This document shows, in pieces, positions 31,401 through 46,400 of a stretch of 64,000 bases of DNA. The stretch spans positions 660,502 to 724,501 of the forward strand of contig OX442435.1 of NCBI GenBank assembly GCA_949361645.1, in the 5' to 3' direction. The position numbers were made by a program, and so were the translations under genes. Source of the DNA: Spongilla lacustris. Taxonomy: Eukaryota; Porifera; Demospongiae; Spongillida; Spongillidae. Below the pieces are notes generated by a model. The model worked only from the letters and a program-made list of their open reading frames with translations, searched no databases and was not told where the DNA came from. Position 1 is the first letter of the stretch, and each line of letters starts with the position of its first letter.

Positions 31401-34400
31401 CAGGTGATGCAACCCTGGCTTCCTCTCTACCTTCCAGTTTACTTAACTTGACACTCACAAGTTCTGCCATGAACAAGATCAAGGGTGCCTGTCTACCTGC
31501 AACTGCAAACTACTCAACCTGTATTGGATTCAGTGTGCAAAGCACATACCTTTCTGCTGCGGCTGGTTTGGTGACAGATCTCTTCATGCTGCCCTCTGTG
31601 GCACTTGTTCTACCCATTCCTGTCACAGTGCTGGTAACAGCAACTATACCACCTACTGTTGTTCAGTTTGTGTCCCTAGACCTGAACATGTTTACAGCAA
31701 GTGTCAAATTTAGTGAACCAGTGCAGCTGCCAGTCAACCTCAGTGGGTTTAGTCTCACATCTGCAGGAGGAAAAACCATCACCCTGCTCCTTGGAACATC
31801 CTCTTATCTGCCCACTGATCCAACTGTCATCCAGTTCTCTCTCAGCCCTGCTGACATCCTGGCCATCAAGACTAGCTCCTTTGCTGACCGGACATCATTT
31901 AAAGTCCTAACAGCTTCAGCAGGAGTAGCCGTGAATCTTGCTGGAATCAGTTCCCTTGCTACATCCACAGGACGAACTGTAGTGACCTTGACTTCAGACA
32001 CACAGATCCCCACTTTACTGTCCTTCCAACTGGACCTTAACACTGGTCAACTGATACTGTCTTTTAACGACGTGGTTGATGTCAGCACTCTCAATCCTAC
32101 CACAATAACACTCAGAAGCAGCTTGACAACAGCCTACCCCAACTCCACGTACACGCTTACTGGAGGAGTAGCAGCTGGACCATCTAATTTCACAGTGGCT
32201 GTTGTGCTGTCGTCCACAGACCTCAATACAATTAAGACACTGTCAAATCTTATAGTCAATAGTAGTACATACATTCAAATGACAGCTAGTGCAATCCAGG
32301 ATATGTACGCACATCCAGTCAATCCAGTTTTGGGACTTCAATCCACTATTGTCATTCGTGACACAACTCCTCCAAGTGTGATTAACTTCAGTGTGAACCT
32401 CAATACATCAATGCTCATCCTTGTTTTCTCTGAGGTCGTGGACACCACCACTTTCAACATAAGTGCTATAACACTGCAGAATGCCCCAACAAACAATGCT
32501 AGCATGGCTAGTTACACCCTCACTGGAGGAGTCGTCTCACCTACCCCCACAGCCATTAGTGTCTCAATCCTGCTCACTGAGAACGATCTTAACAACATGA
32601 AACGTTTGGGCAATCTTGCCACATCAGCCTACAACACCTATTTAACAGCACTCCCTGGTTTTGTCTATGACACAAGCAGCAACCCTGCAATTGGAGTGTT
32701 CGGTCTGAATGCTTCTGTATTTAGAACTGACATGATCCCACCACAAGTGCTGTCTTTCACTCTTGATATGAACACAGGCATAATGGTAGTCACATTCACT
32801 GAAACTGTCAATTCCTCTTCACTATTGGTTTCAGCCTTTGGACTCCAAAATGCTGTATTCAGCCCTACCCAGACATACATACTTACCACAGGCAATGTCA
32901 CTGCAGCAACTCCAGGATCAGCTATAGACCTAGCAATGAGAATTCAGATCAGCGCAACAGATCTAAATCAAATCAAGCGTCTCTCTCCATTAGCCACCTC
33001 AGCGAGCTACACATTCCTCACCTGTTTACAAAATGGGGTTCAGGATACAAGCGGAAATGGCCTTGTGGCAATAGACAGTGCCCATGCCATCAGAACTACA
33101 AATGTCACACCAGACACTACTTCACCACAGCTTACCGGATTCAGCTTGGACTTCAACAGCAACACACTTGTTCTGTATTTCTCAGAAACTGTGCTACCTA
33201 GCTCACTTAATGTATCTGGCATCACTCTGCAAATCAACTCTTCCACCTTGGGGTTACTCACATATACTCCTGTGTCTAGCAATGCCTCACTTGTATCTGG
33301 TCCAATCGTTGTGGTAAACTTCAGCTTGGCTGATGTAAATCAGATCAAGACCCTGCTCGCTCTAGCTGGCAATGGAAGCACTATCAGCATCTCATTGGCC
33401 CCAGGAGCAATCAATGACACCTCAGGGAATCCAGTGGTCATGGCACTCGACCTACCTGTACTCTCTATTGTACCCAACACCATTCCACCAACCATTAGCT
33501 GCTTCTCACTTAACATGTCAACAAATCAGCTTGCACTAACATTCTTCGGACCAGTTGATCCACTTAGTGTCAATGTCACTAGGTTTGTTTTACTCCAGTC
33601 TAGAGGATCCAACAACTCGATCCAGCTGTCTAGTGCCATGGTAACAGGCAATCCCAGCACTGTTCTGATCCTAGTGCTTAGCACAGCTGACATAAATGCT
33701 ATCAAATTGAATGGGAACTTAGCCACATCCATCAACAACACCTACCTGTCTCTATACTCTGGAGCCGTAAGTGACACATTCGGGGTTCCAATTACCAGCA
33801 TTGCCCCTGCATCAGCCATCCAGGCATGCTCCTTTGTTAAAGACACTGTCAGCCCAACATTAATTGCTTTCCAGTTCACCATGACCAATGGACTGTTCCC
33901 ACTAGTTTTAATTCTGAGCTTCAGTGAGCCTATCATTGCCACCTCATTCAGTCCTCTGAATGTCACACTTCAGACACAACAAACAGGAGGTGCTTCGTAC
34001 ACTCTCACAGGTGGAAGCTATCCATTAAACCTTACCCCAGTTCTATTTATCAACGTCACTGAAATTGATTTCTCTGGAATGAGGCTGGTACCATCTCTGC
34101 TTATTTCTGTAAACACAACATACCTCAGCATTCCAAATGGATCGTTTGTTGACCTGTTTGGTAACACTGGTGTTGGCATACCCAGCACTGCAGCACTTCA
34201 AGCAACTGCACTTAGTGTTAACCTCATAGTTCCCACCCTCCTATCCTACACCCTCAACATGAACACTGGGACTCTACAGCTGTCCTTCTCACAGCCTGTT
34301 CTAGCAAGCAAGGTTGTATTCACATCTCTCACGCTGCAAAATACACCAGAGTTTAACACAAATACCAGTCTCACACTATCAGGTGGTAATGCCACAGCTA

Positions 34401-37400
34401 TTGATAGTACCACCATTTCCATTGCACTCCAATTTGCAGATCTCAATGCTATCAAGGTCAACAGGCAGCTTGCCACAAGCCAGGGAACCACATGGCTTTC
34501 TGCCCTCAGTGGTTTTATCATGGGCACAACTGGGACCCCAGCATTCTTGGTCAATGGACTCGAGGTTTCCACGTTCATTCCAGACTTCACCAGACCCACC
34601 CTCCTATCTTATGATTTGTACCTCGATTCCATGATGGCAGTGTTCACATTCTCAGAACCTGTGGACCTCACCACCTTCGACCCTACTCAGGTGACCTTCC
34701 AAAACACAATGTCTGCTCCAGCAATCAAGTACACACTGAAGGGAGGCACCTCATTCCAGCACATCTACAATGTCATCGTCCTTGTGTTCACCCTGTCCGA
34801 TGAAAACGCTATCAAGGCATTGCCAGGTTTGGCTGTCTCTGTTAACACAACCTTCCTTTCAATACCCGCTGAGCTGGTGCAGGACATGAATGCAAACCCA
34901 GTCAACCAGATCAAGACCAGCAATGCACTTCAAGTGCATCTCTTGTATACAGAAACCAACAAGCCCTACCTGGTGTCATTTACACTTGATCGTGGCCTTG
35001 GCATCCTCAACCTAACCTTCAACGAAACTGTGGATGGAAACACTCTTTACATCCCAAGCATCACCCTGCTTAATGCCGCCATCAACTCCACTGCCAACTA
35101 TACCCTGACCTCCACCAGTGTGTTGGTTGGAGCTCCTCTATCTGCAGTGCTAACAATCCAATTGTCTGCAGCAGATGCTGGAATGATCAAGGTTCTTCCA
35201 CTGTGCATCAACATCACCAACTGCTTCCTGATATATGCTACAAACTTGGTTGTGGACACTCTGCATACTCCTGTAATAGCACGAATACTCAACAATTCCC
35301 TCCAAGCTCAAGCAGTCTATCCTGACACTGTACCTCCAATGTTAATTGGCTTTAGCTTTAACAGACAGAGTGGAACAATTATCCTGTCATTCTCAGAGCC
35401 TGTGAACGTAAACACCCTGAACTTTACTGCCATCTCACTGCAGACTTTCAGTTTAGCTCCTTATCAGCAATACACTCTTACTGGTGGTACGGTCATCCCA
35501 TCTGCAAGTACTAATACCGTCGCTATCCAACTCAGTGCTGCTGACTTTATTCAGATTCAAATGAGTAGTTCAATCTGCTCTACACAAGGTACTTGCTGGA
35601 TCACCATTGGATCAACTCTGGTGACAGATCTGGCTGGTTTGAGTATTTCCAGTGTGTCTAGCACTAACAGCTTCTATGCGGCTGTCTTTATACCAGACCA
35701 AACCATGCCTGTGGTTTTGTCGTTCTCCCTGGATCTAAGCAGCCAAGCTTTGGTACTGACATTCAGCAAGGCAGTGAACCCTGCTAGCATCAATGCATCT
35801 GCCCTTGTCATCCAGAGCACTTCCAACATTTCTACGAATGGATCCATCTCCCGCAGACTGACAGGATACAATGGACTTGCTGTGAACACCAGTAGTGGCA
35901 TGTACATAATGATAGTTCAACTCTTAGAGGTGGATGCAAACGTACTCAGATCAATGCAATTTGCGACCAGCATCAATAACACATACTTGAGTATGAGTGC
36001 TGGCACCTTCTACGACACAGCCATACCAGCAAATCCTTCAGCTTTGATAAATCCTTTCAGTGCCTTGCAAGCCAGCAGTATCAAGGCAGACCAGGTTGGC
36101 CCCATCCTACAGAGCTTCATTCTCGATCTCAATACTGGCACTCTGACATTGACCTTCTCTGAGACCGTATTCTACTCATCAATCAACGCCTCTAAAATAA
36201 CCCTCTACAGCACCTCCACCATGTCCAGCCCTTACCCGCTAACAGGTGGACAGGTCAATGCAGTAAGTGGGCTCATTGGGTCATACGTCATCACCATTGG
36301 ACTCGCACCACGCGACCTCAGCTACTTGAAGCTCAATAACACCATTGGCACCAGCGTTGCTGACACGTTCCTTGCCGTCACTCCCTCTGTGGCTACAGAC
36401 ATGGCTGGAAATGCAGTTGTGCGCCCTGTGATCCTGCAAGCACTTGCAGTTTATTTGGACATGTCGTTCACTCATCTGGTGGCCTTCACCTTCAATGCAA
36501 ATAATGGACAACTCAATCTTACATTTGACAATGTGATACTCATCGACACATTTGATCCAACAGCCATCACGCTGCAGAATGGTACTATCCTCAACAAGAA
36601 TGCCTATTTCACCCTTACTACTGCTCAGGACGTTACCACCTACAATAATTACGTTGTCATGGTAATCATGGACGTATTAGATCTGGCTCAACTGAAGCTG
36701 ATACAGAACATTGGGACCAACACCAACAACACGTACATGACTCTGAGTGCCTATGCAGTTCAGGACCACCAGGGTAACAATGTCATTGCCACAACTAAGG
36801 GCATCCGGGCGTCACTAGTAATTCCAGACACCACCCCTCCTGCCTTGCTTGGCTTTGACCTTGACATGAACAGAGGTATCCTTGCCTTGACATTTTCTGA
36901 CACCATCAACCTTTTGACATTCAATCCTACTGGAATTACCCTGCAGAGTCAATCTACTGCACCAATAGCTTATTTCACCTTGACCGGTGGAAGCATTCAG
37001 AGATCCACCTCAAATGACTATATCGTCCTTCTAACACTCACTACCCAAGATAGCAACAACCTCAAGAAGAATCGGCAGCTTGCTACTAACTCCAGTAACA
37101 CGTACTTGTCTTTGCTCAACACTACGACTGCAGACTCTGCTGGAAACCCTGTCATTCCAGTTCCTTCCAGTGCAGCCATTCGTGTAACCAATTACACCAC
37201 TGATACAACCTCACCTGTTCTGTTCTCCTTCTCATTGGACATGAACAGTGGAATACTCCAACTGTTCTTCTCTGAGACAATCAGAAGCTTATCCTACTCT
37301 CCAGCTGCCATCACACTCCAAAGTGCTGCCTCCGTTTTGCAGGCTACCTCCAACTACACTCTCACAGGTGGCATGGTTATAGGAACAGACAGCCCCAACA

Positions 37401-40400
37401 TATCCATCATGTTGTCACAGTTTGACCTCAACATGCTCATGTCATACCTCAGCAATCTGGCAACATCCACAACCAACACCTACATTGCCCTCCTACCATT
37501 GGCCTTCACTGACATGAGCTTGAATGCGCTTCAAGCAGTGCCTGAAACTAGTGCCCTGCAAGCTGCCCAGATTATGGTATCCACGGTTACTCCTGTGTTG
37601 CTTAGCTTCACCTTCAACCGCAGTACCTGGCAGCTGAGCTTGAACTTCACTGAGTATGTCAACCCTGCTTCTTTCACTCCTATGTACCTCGTACTTCAAA
37701 ACAACTCTAATGCAAGCAGCTACATAACAGCATCTATCTCCCTTATGGGTGGTGTGGCATCATCCTACCTGAATGTCCTCACCATAGGACTTGTTCCACC
37801 TGATTCATACAACCTCCAGGGTAGGATGGACATTGGTACCTCAGTGGTGAACACCTTCCTTGCTGCACAAAGCAGCTTCGTGTCAAGTTCTTCGGGAATC
37901 AAAATGGCAGTTCCCATCAGTCCTAAACAAGCCCTCATGGCAGCAAGAGTGTATGCAGATATGGCTCCACCTCTCCTTGTAGACTTCACACTGAACTTGA
38001 GCAATGGCAGCATCGTGCTGACATTCAATGAGGTTGTAAATGCATCCTCTCTAGTAGTGAGCCAAATTACCATCTCCAATGCTTCAACCTCGCCAAGCAG
38101 TGCAGTTACTTTTGCAACTTCCACCTTGGCTAGCCCAAACAGCAACATTCAAGTTATTCTGCTTAGCCCAGCAGACAAGCTGGCGATCCAGCAAACACCT
38201 GGATTGGCCAGTAACCTTAGCACAACATCCCTGACCCTGGCAGCTGCTGCAGTAGCAGACATGAGCATGAACCCAATTTCAGCTGTCACCACATCAGCTG
38301 CAACTTATGTTCCTGATACAGCAGGTCCTTTGCTGGTGTCCTATGCACTCGACCTAAACACAGGCACTTTGATCTTTTCCTTCTCAGAAGCAGTGCAAGT
38401 CTCCACCTTCAATGTCTCACAGCTATCCCTCTTTGTGTCACCAGACATCACCACCAAATATGGTCTTACATCTTTCACAGTTCTGGCCTCAGCAAACCTG
38501 ACTTCACTCATCTCTGTGAAACTCAGCACTGCAGACTACAATGCACTCCAATATGGCCTGCTCCAGCAATCTACAACTGCGTCATCCATTCTGTTGACAT
38601 ATCCTGGCACCACGGTCCAAGACTTGCTAGGCAACTATGGACCAGCAGCCAACCTGCTACCTGTGAGTTCACTAGTGGGCAATGTGAGTGGTCTTTTGGT
38701 CTCGAGCTTCAACCTTGACATAAACAACGGCTGGCTGGTGCTCAGTTTCTCACGCAGTGTTAACATTGCATCCCTCAACCTATCGTCGATCAATGTTACC
38801 AGCAGTCTCTCGTCCATCAAGCTGACCTACCCACTAGCCACCATGCTGCAAAACTACTCCATTGTCAATGTGACACTCAGTTCGTATGATGTCAACAACA
38901 TCAAGTCCATCTTGACAGTTTTGCCAAACATCAACATTTCCTTCACAAGTGCACTTATCAAGGATGTATTTGGAAATGCTAATATTCCAGGAACATTGCT
39001 CGTGTCTACCTACACCACAGACACTGTTCCCCCCACCCTGTTGCAGTTTTCCATAAACTTTACCACGAACTCACTAACACTGTACTTCAGTGAAACAGTG
39101 AATGTGACCACACTGAACCCAACCCAGATCACACTCCTGAATCCTGCTAACATCAGTATTGCATACACACTGAGTTCAGCGACCCTGCCCACAGTTTCAT
39201 CACCAACTGTCAAAATAGTCCTGAACCAAACAGATATCAACCTGCTGTTGGCCCTGGGCATCTGTGTGTCTCGCTTAAGTTGTTCCCTGAACTTCACTAG
39301 CACACTTGTTGTGGACACCTCTGGGAATGCTCTTCTCCCACCTCTATCCATACTGTCTCCCTCAATGTTCACTGTAGACATCACTTTTCCTAAGTTGGTG
39401 CAATTTGTTTCTCTGGATTTGAACACTGGCCTCCTCACACTCCAGTTCAATAAGACCATCCTCGCTCGCTCGGTGAACCCAGCACAGCTAAACCTGACAG
39501 ACTGGTTTGATTCATCTTTTAGGACACAGGTACTTCAGTTGAAAGATGCAACTGTTATCAGTCCCGATGGAACATATGTAATTATACAGCTCACTGCCAG
39601 TGGTTTAAGTTTCATTGAGGTGTCAAGGGTTGGAAACAATCCACTATGCAACTCTCAGTCACACTGCTTTGTCAAATTTAGTCCACTGTTTGCTACAGAT
39701 GTCTTCAGTAATGCAGTAGTACCCATCCTAGATGATACCTACACACCAACTGAGACAGGTTTGGTTGTGCAAGGTACCACACCTCCAACAATTGTTCAGT
39801 TCATGCTCAACATGAATGCCACCTTCCTCATCCTGACATTTAATAAGGTGGTCGATCCTTCCAAGTTCCGTCCAGCTGCCCTTACACTCCAAAGCAGCCC
39901 ATTCAGTAATGCATCTGCTATTTCACTCACAGGAGGCACATCTTCAACAGCACCTGGAACCACAGTCACCCTACAACTCAGTCAGGCAGACGTAATTAGC
40001 ATACAGAGCAACCTCCAGATTGCCAAGTCCATCAATACTTCGTGGCTTACCTTCTCATCATCTCTCATTTCTGACACATTTGGCAATCCAGCCAGTTTTG
40101 TGCAAGCTGTTGTGGTAACAACCTACATACCAGACAGCATTCGACCAACAGTTGTAAGCTTTGCTGGCCTCTCACTGCAGGACAACACACTATCAGTCAG
40201 CTTCTCGGAGCCAGTGCTATATTCTAGCTTCCTGCCTTCCTACTTCACACTCAGCTCAAGCAGCTTAGGAGGCGATGCACTCAATCTGACTGGAGGCACA
40301 CCTACCATATCAGTCTCAAATCCCAGTCTACTTGTAGTGAAGCTCAGTAGCAATGACGTTATATACATCAAGAAATCGAATATTCTGGGTAAAGGTGTCA

Positions 40401-43400
40401 GTTCGTCCTTCTTGACAGTGTACGATGGTGCCATCACAGACACCAGTGCTAATCCTGTCATAGGTACCAATGGTGCACTTCAGCTGTCTCCATCAGGTTA
40501 CTTACCCGATACTACACCACCCGCTTTGTTGAGCTTTTCACTGGACCTTAACACCGGGATGATAGTGTTCACTTTCAGTGATGTCGTTGATGCCTCCAGC
40601 TTCAATGCCCAGCAAGTCACCCTGGTGAGCTCACAGACAAACTTTAATACCATGTTCCAGTTCACTCGTGGCACATCCCCAAGTCCCAACGGCTACCTCG
40701 TGAACTTCACCATTTCAGACCAGGACCTGAACTCCATCAAAATGCTCAGCCAATTGGCCACAAATATCAACAACAGTTTTATTATACTTTCACCGCTGGC
40801 AATCAAGGACACATCGAACTTGTATGTGATATCAACCGTTGTGCAGGCCGGCAGCTACGTACCAGACACCACAAGTCCTCGTCTTCTGAGGTACAGCTAC
40901 AATGCCAACTTGGGGGCACTCTCCTTTGTCTTCTCAGAGACAGTGAACATATCATCCTTAAGCCGAACCGGGATAACCCTCCTCAGCAGCTCCTCTGCCA
41001 GCTTCCCAGGTACACAGGTATACACACTCACAGGTGGGACAGCCACGCCCAACACTACCCAGTCTGCATTTGTGCTCACGCTCAGCATGCAGGATGTGAA
41101 TGCCATTGCCCAGCGTACAAGCATAGTACCACCACTCAATATCTTCCTGGCCATGATTAACACAACCATATATGATATGGCTGGAAACCCCGTTGTGGTA
41201 ATACCCTTGACATCTGCCTTACAAGTAAATGGCACTCAGCTTGACATGACGAATCCACTTCTTACGTATTTCAGCCTGGACCTCAACATTGGACAACTGG
41301 TACTGACATTCTCAGAGGTAATGAATGCGTCGTCACTCACAACAACGTTCTTCTCCCTGGCTAACACAAGAATGCAGATTCCAAGTCTCATTGAGTTTAA
41401 CTTGACTGGAGGCGTGGTGTTTGTGAACACTACAGGTCCTGGTCAAATTGGAGGTTACGACATAGTCATCTACATCAACCTTACTACCTCCGACTTGAAC
41501 ACCATCAAAAAATTTACAACTTCCTCTCCCTTGCAAAGCATATACCTGTTCTATAGGTACGCAGCTGTCTATGACATGGCCTATTTGCCGCTACTGGAAG
41601 CCTCACTCAGTAATGCAGCCATGACGAGCAATATTGTGGCTGACACCACTCCACCACAGCTGTTGCAGTTCTCAATAAACTTTACAACAAATGTTTTGTC
41701 GCTGACATTCAGTGAAACTGTTAATGCCGCATCTCTCAACCCAACCAGAATAACATTCACCAGTTCTATAAATGGCAGTTATGTTAACTATACACTCACA
41801 AGTGGCACAGTTGTCTCAGTCACAAATAGTCCCATTGTGAACCTCCTGATGAATAACAGTGATGTAAACATCTTGAAGGTGCTAAGGAGCATGATGTCAA
41901 TATCCACAGCCAGCTCCCTTCTCTACCTTGGGGCTGGTGCTATCAGTGATACCAGTGGGAATGCAATACTACCTTCACCAATCACACAGGCATACGCCAT
42001 TGGAACGGACACTATTTCCCCAATGCTGCTGTTTGCAGCTCTGGATATGAACATTGGAACCCTTACCCTCTCCTTCTCAGAGCCTGTGCTTGCAACCACA
42101 GTCAATGTTAACCAAATGACCATCTGGAGTGGGCTAGCCAACTATCTTAACTACACCCTCACCTCTAGCAACTTCTCACTATCAGCTGACTGGTTGTTTG
42201 TTTCGATACCAATATCTGACTATGACCTGAATGCAATCAAGGCTATTCCTAACTTGGCCACCAACAGTCTTACTGCCCATATTTCCATCCCTGCAAGTTT
42301 TGTTGCTGACACCTTTTTCAACAAAGTTGTTCCTATCAGCCCTCCATACAAGAGGGTGGACTTTTACATCAAGGACGCAGTGTCCCCACAGGTAGTGAGC
42401 TTTAACACTGTCCTGACCGGTGGCAACACCAGGCCCATGCTGCTGCAGATCACATTCAGTGAGACTATCAATGTCTCCGCTGTCAATGCCACAGGATTCA
42501 CCCTTCAGGCTGGTCCCAACAGCTCTCTCTTCAACTCCTACACACTTACTGGAGGAGTGTTGTCATCATTGAGCTACACGACAGTGCAAATATCAGTCCT
42601 TAATAGTGACTATGACACCATCCTCAGCACACTCTCCATCCTGAGGAGCAGCAACTCCACCTACCTTTCTGCTACTAATGGTGCTGTACTGGATGTGGCT
42701 GGTAACCCCCTCAATGGCATACCCTCTAGTGCTGCCCTCATGGTGACAGTCTACAATATTGACCTTGTGCCTCCCTATCTTGTGTCGTATGCCCTGGATT
42801 TCAACCTGGGTCTTGTGACTCTGGTTTGGTCCAAGCCAGTTGTCCTGTCTCCATTCCATGTTGCCTACATCAAATTTTCGAATTCTTCACAGCAGTCAGT
42901 GACTCTCACAAATGCCAGCAGCATACGTTATAATGGGAGCACAGCCATCACCGTGCTCGCACTCTCTACCTATGACCTGAACCAGCTGAAATCGCAATTT
43001 GTTCCAGCACTGTTTGTCAATAATTCCATCACTGCGAACAATGCAACTGCTTATGACCTTGCACTCAATCCATCCATTCTCACAGTGTTGTCTAGTGCCT
43101 TGAGTGTGATCGGTGACACCATACGTCCACAGCTGCTATCGTTTGATGTTATGATACCAACCAAAATGCTAATCCTGCACTTTGATGAGCCAATTGAAGT
43201 GACCTCACTTGATCCGACAGGGTTCACACTGCAAAACAAGGGCCGCAAGCCAACGATATCCTACACCCTAACAGGTGGCAGCACACCATCAGTGATTGGT
43301 ACTGATGTCCAACTCATCCTCACTGATACAGACCTGAACTACATCAAGCAGTTCACTGGTCTTTACACATCACTAAACAACTCCTTCTTGTCAGCAGCAT

Positions 43401-46400
43401 ACTACAGCTTTGCTGACACCAGTGGAAACTACATGATCACAATCCCTCCATCGCAGGCCCTCCAGACAAGCAGTTTCAACAGCGCCTTCACACCCCCTCA
43501 ACTTGTGAGCTTTTCTCTCAACTTCAACACACCTGAGCTGATTCTTACTTTTAACGAGACAGTGAATATAACCAGCTTGAACGTCTCCAGCCTTACCCTG
43601 TACAGCAGTGCAACAAACATCTCCTACACTCTGTCGACAAGCTACTCAATTCAGACCCAAAATGGTCCCATTGTCTCAATCACACTATCCTCAAAAGACT
43701 ATAATGCTATTACGGCACTTCACCTGTGCATCAGCAATGCTACCAGTTGTGGTTTGATGGCCACTTCAACAGCCATAAGCGACCTAGTGGGTCTTCCACT
43801 GATCAAAGCAAACCTGTTCAATGCAACAATGATCACTGCAGAGCAGACTTCTCCAGGGATATCCCAGTTTGTGGTGTTCAATTTGCATGATGGCAGTTTT
43901 AATGTCTCGTTCCTTGAAACGATGGACATTACTTCCCTTGACCTAACTGCCCTAACGTTCCAGTCCTTCTTTGAGAACCCAGTTGCAAACTACACACTTA
44001 CTGGTGGAAACGCGACCACACAAGATGGCACCATGATAAACGTCATCCTTACAAGGAACGATTTGAACCAAATAAAGATGAAACGATTCCTTTGCAATGT
44101 CCAGTCCTCCTGCTACATTACATTCAAAAGCACACTTATCAGGGACATTTTTGGCAATGGTGTCAATCCTCTACTCCTCGGAATGGGACCAGGACTGGTT
44201 GCAGCAGAGTTCATTCCAGACGACATTGACCCTGTGCTGCGATCATTCATTTTCAATGCAGAGAACGGCACAGTCATTCTCTCATTCAGTGAACCGGTTG
44301 ATTATTCCACCTTTGTCTACTCTGGATTCCACTTCCAGGGCATGTCCAACTCCACCAACCTCTACACACTCACAGGAGGGTCTGTTGACAGCGTCTATTC
44401 TTACATCCTTACTTGCACTCTTACCAACACTGACCTGAATGCCTTGCGAGCTCTCAGCTACATCAAGTCAATTTCCAACACTTACCTTAGTGTTGATTCA
44501 GGAGCAATTCAAGATGTAGCTCTAAACCCAAATCCTTTGGTTTCCATCCCAAAGACGACTGCATTGCAGGCAGCAGGATACATCAACGGAACTTCAAGTC
44601 CATTTGTCACCTCATTTGTCCTGGACTTGAACCAAAATGCTCTCATCCTGACATTCTCAGAGACAATCATCACTTCATCACTGGACCTTACCGCGCTCAC
44701 ACTCCTGGACAATGCCACTATGCCCACCACCTCGGTGAGCCTGACCGGAGGCATTGCCTCACCACTGATCCCTACACCCCTGCTCGGGACGCAGATCATA
44801 TACATCAACCTGACACAGCTTGACATCACTGCCATCAAAGTCAGTCGTACCCTGGCCACTTCCATCTATACCACATACATGATGTCATCAGTGGGACTCG
44901 TTTATAACACTGCAGGCCGCCTTAGCATAGCACAGACCTTAATGGCCAGCGTGGTGATCCACGATACCACTCGTGCATCGCTTGTCTCTTTCACACTGGA
45001 TATGAACACTGGCATTATACTGCTTACATTTGATGATGTACTGAGCGTTCCACCATTCAACCCATCTGGCGTCATCTTGCAGAATGCCAAAATCTCCTCA
45101 AGTAACAACATGTATGCACTAACAGGTTCCACTTTTGCGCTTAACACTAGCGGTTTCATAATGACCGTAACGATTGGCCCGGTGGACCTATTCAACTTGC
45201 AGTTGACTCGTGGGGTGGCCGTGAGCCTCAACACCACCTACATCACCATGTCTGCTGCCGTTTTTGACGATGCATATGGGGTGGATGTGACCGCCATCAC
45301 TAATGGCAGGACTGCCCTGCAGGCCTCACAGTTCACACCTGACACAACTTCACCTCGTCTAGTCAGCTTTGATCTCAACATGAACTACACTGTTCTCATA
45401 CTCCACTTCTCCAAGGCTGTGAATGTCTCAACACTACAGGTGCAGGACCTGACCCTCTATTCTGGTGCCAATACTTCTGCAGCCATTTCAACGTACCAAC
45501 TCCATGGTGGTACTACTGTCCAAGGAATAGATGGGCAGACAGTGAGTGTCTACCTTACCATATCTGATTCAAACATGCTCAAGAACCTGACCAGCTTGGC
45601 CACATCTGTCAACAACAGCTATCTTGGCATTGCCTCCAGTGACATACAGGACCTAGGGGGACACAACCTCACTGTTGCACCAAGTCCTCGCCTAGCAATC
45701 CAGTGCACAATCTATACTCCAGATACTACTCCACCCACACTAGTCAGCTTTGACCTGGACATGAACACTGGTTGGCTCAACATGACCTTCTCAGAAACCA
45801 TCTTTGGAGGATCATTCAACGCCACCATGATCATCTTGCAGAACAAGAGGGTGATTAGCAAGTTGGCAATGGTCTACAACCTCATCTCCAGCATTTCTCT
45901 GAGGTATTCCTCACCTGTCATCTCAGTCCTTATGTCTGCTGATGATATAAATGGCATTAAGCTTCTACGAGAGCTGGCCATTGACCCTGAGACCGCTTAC
46001 ATCACCATGACACCACAACTGGCTGCCGACATGAGTGGAAATGTGATTGTGAGGATCCCCAACACCAATGCCATGCTCGTGACTAACTTTGTCACAGACA
46101 CCACAAGACCTCGCCTCTTGTCCTTCTCATTTGACCGCACCCCTGCTATCTTCATGCTCAACTTCTCTGAAGTGATCGACACCACCAGATTTGACAACCT
46201 CCTTATCACCGTCCTCAATGACACCAAAGGCACCTTGAGCTATGAACTAGCTACGACAGACTCCATTAATCCACTAATCCAGTCTAAGCCTTATGTTCCA
46301 AGCTACAATCTCGTGCTTTCCCAAATAGACGGAGACAACATTAAGCGCATATTGGGCCTGGCTTTGAACACAAACAGCACCTTCCTCTCCTTCCCTAACA

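Noticed and set aside
30766..31482. Minus-strand open frame of 238 codons inside the giant gene, and dozens of shorter antisense or shifted frames
   Set aside because: They recur with the repeat period, as shadows of the same codon pattern on the other strand, and show no independent domain, splice signals or start context.
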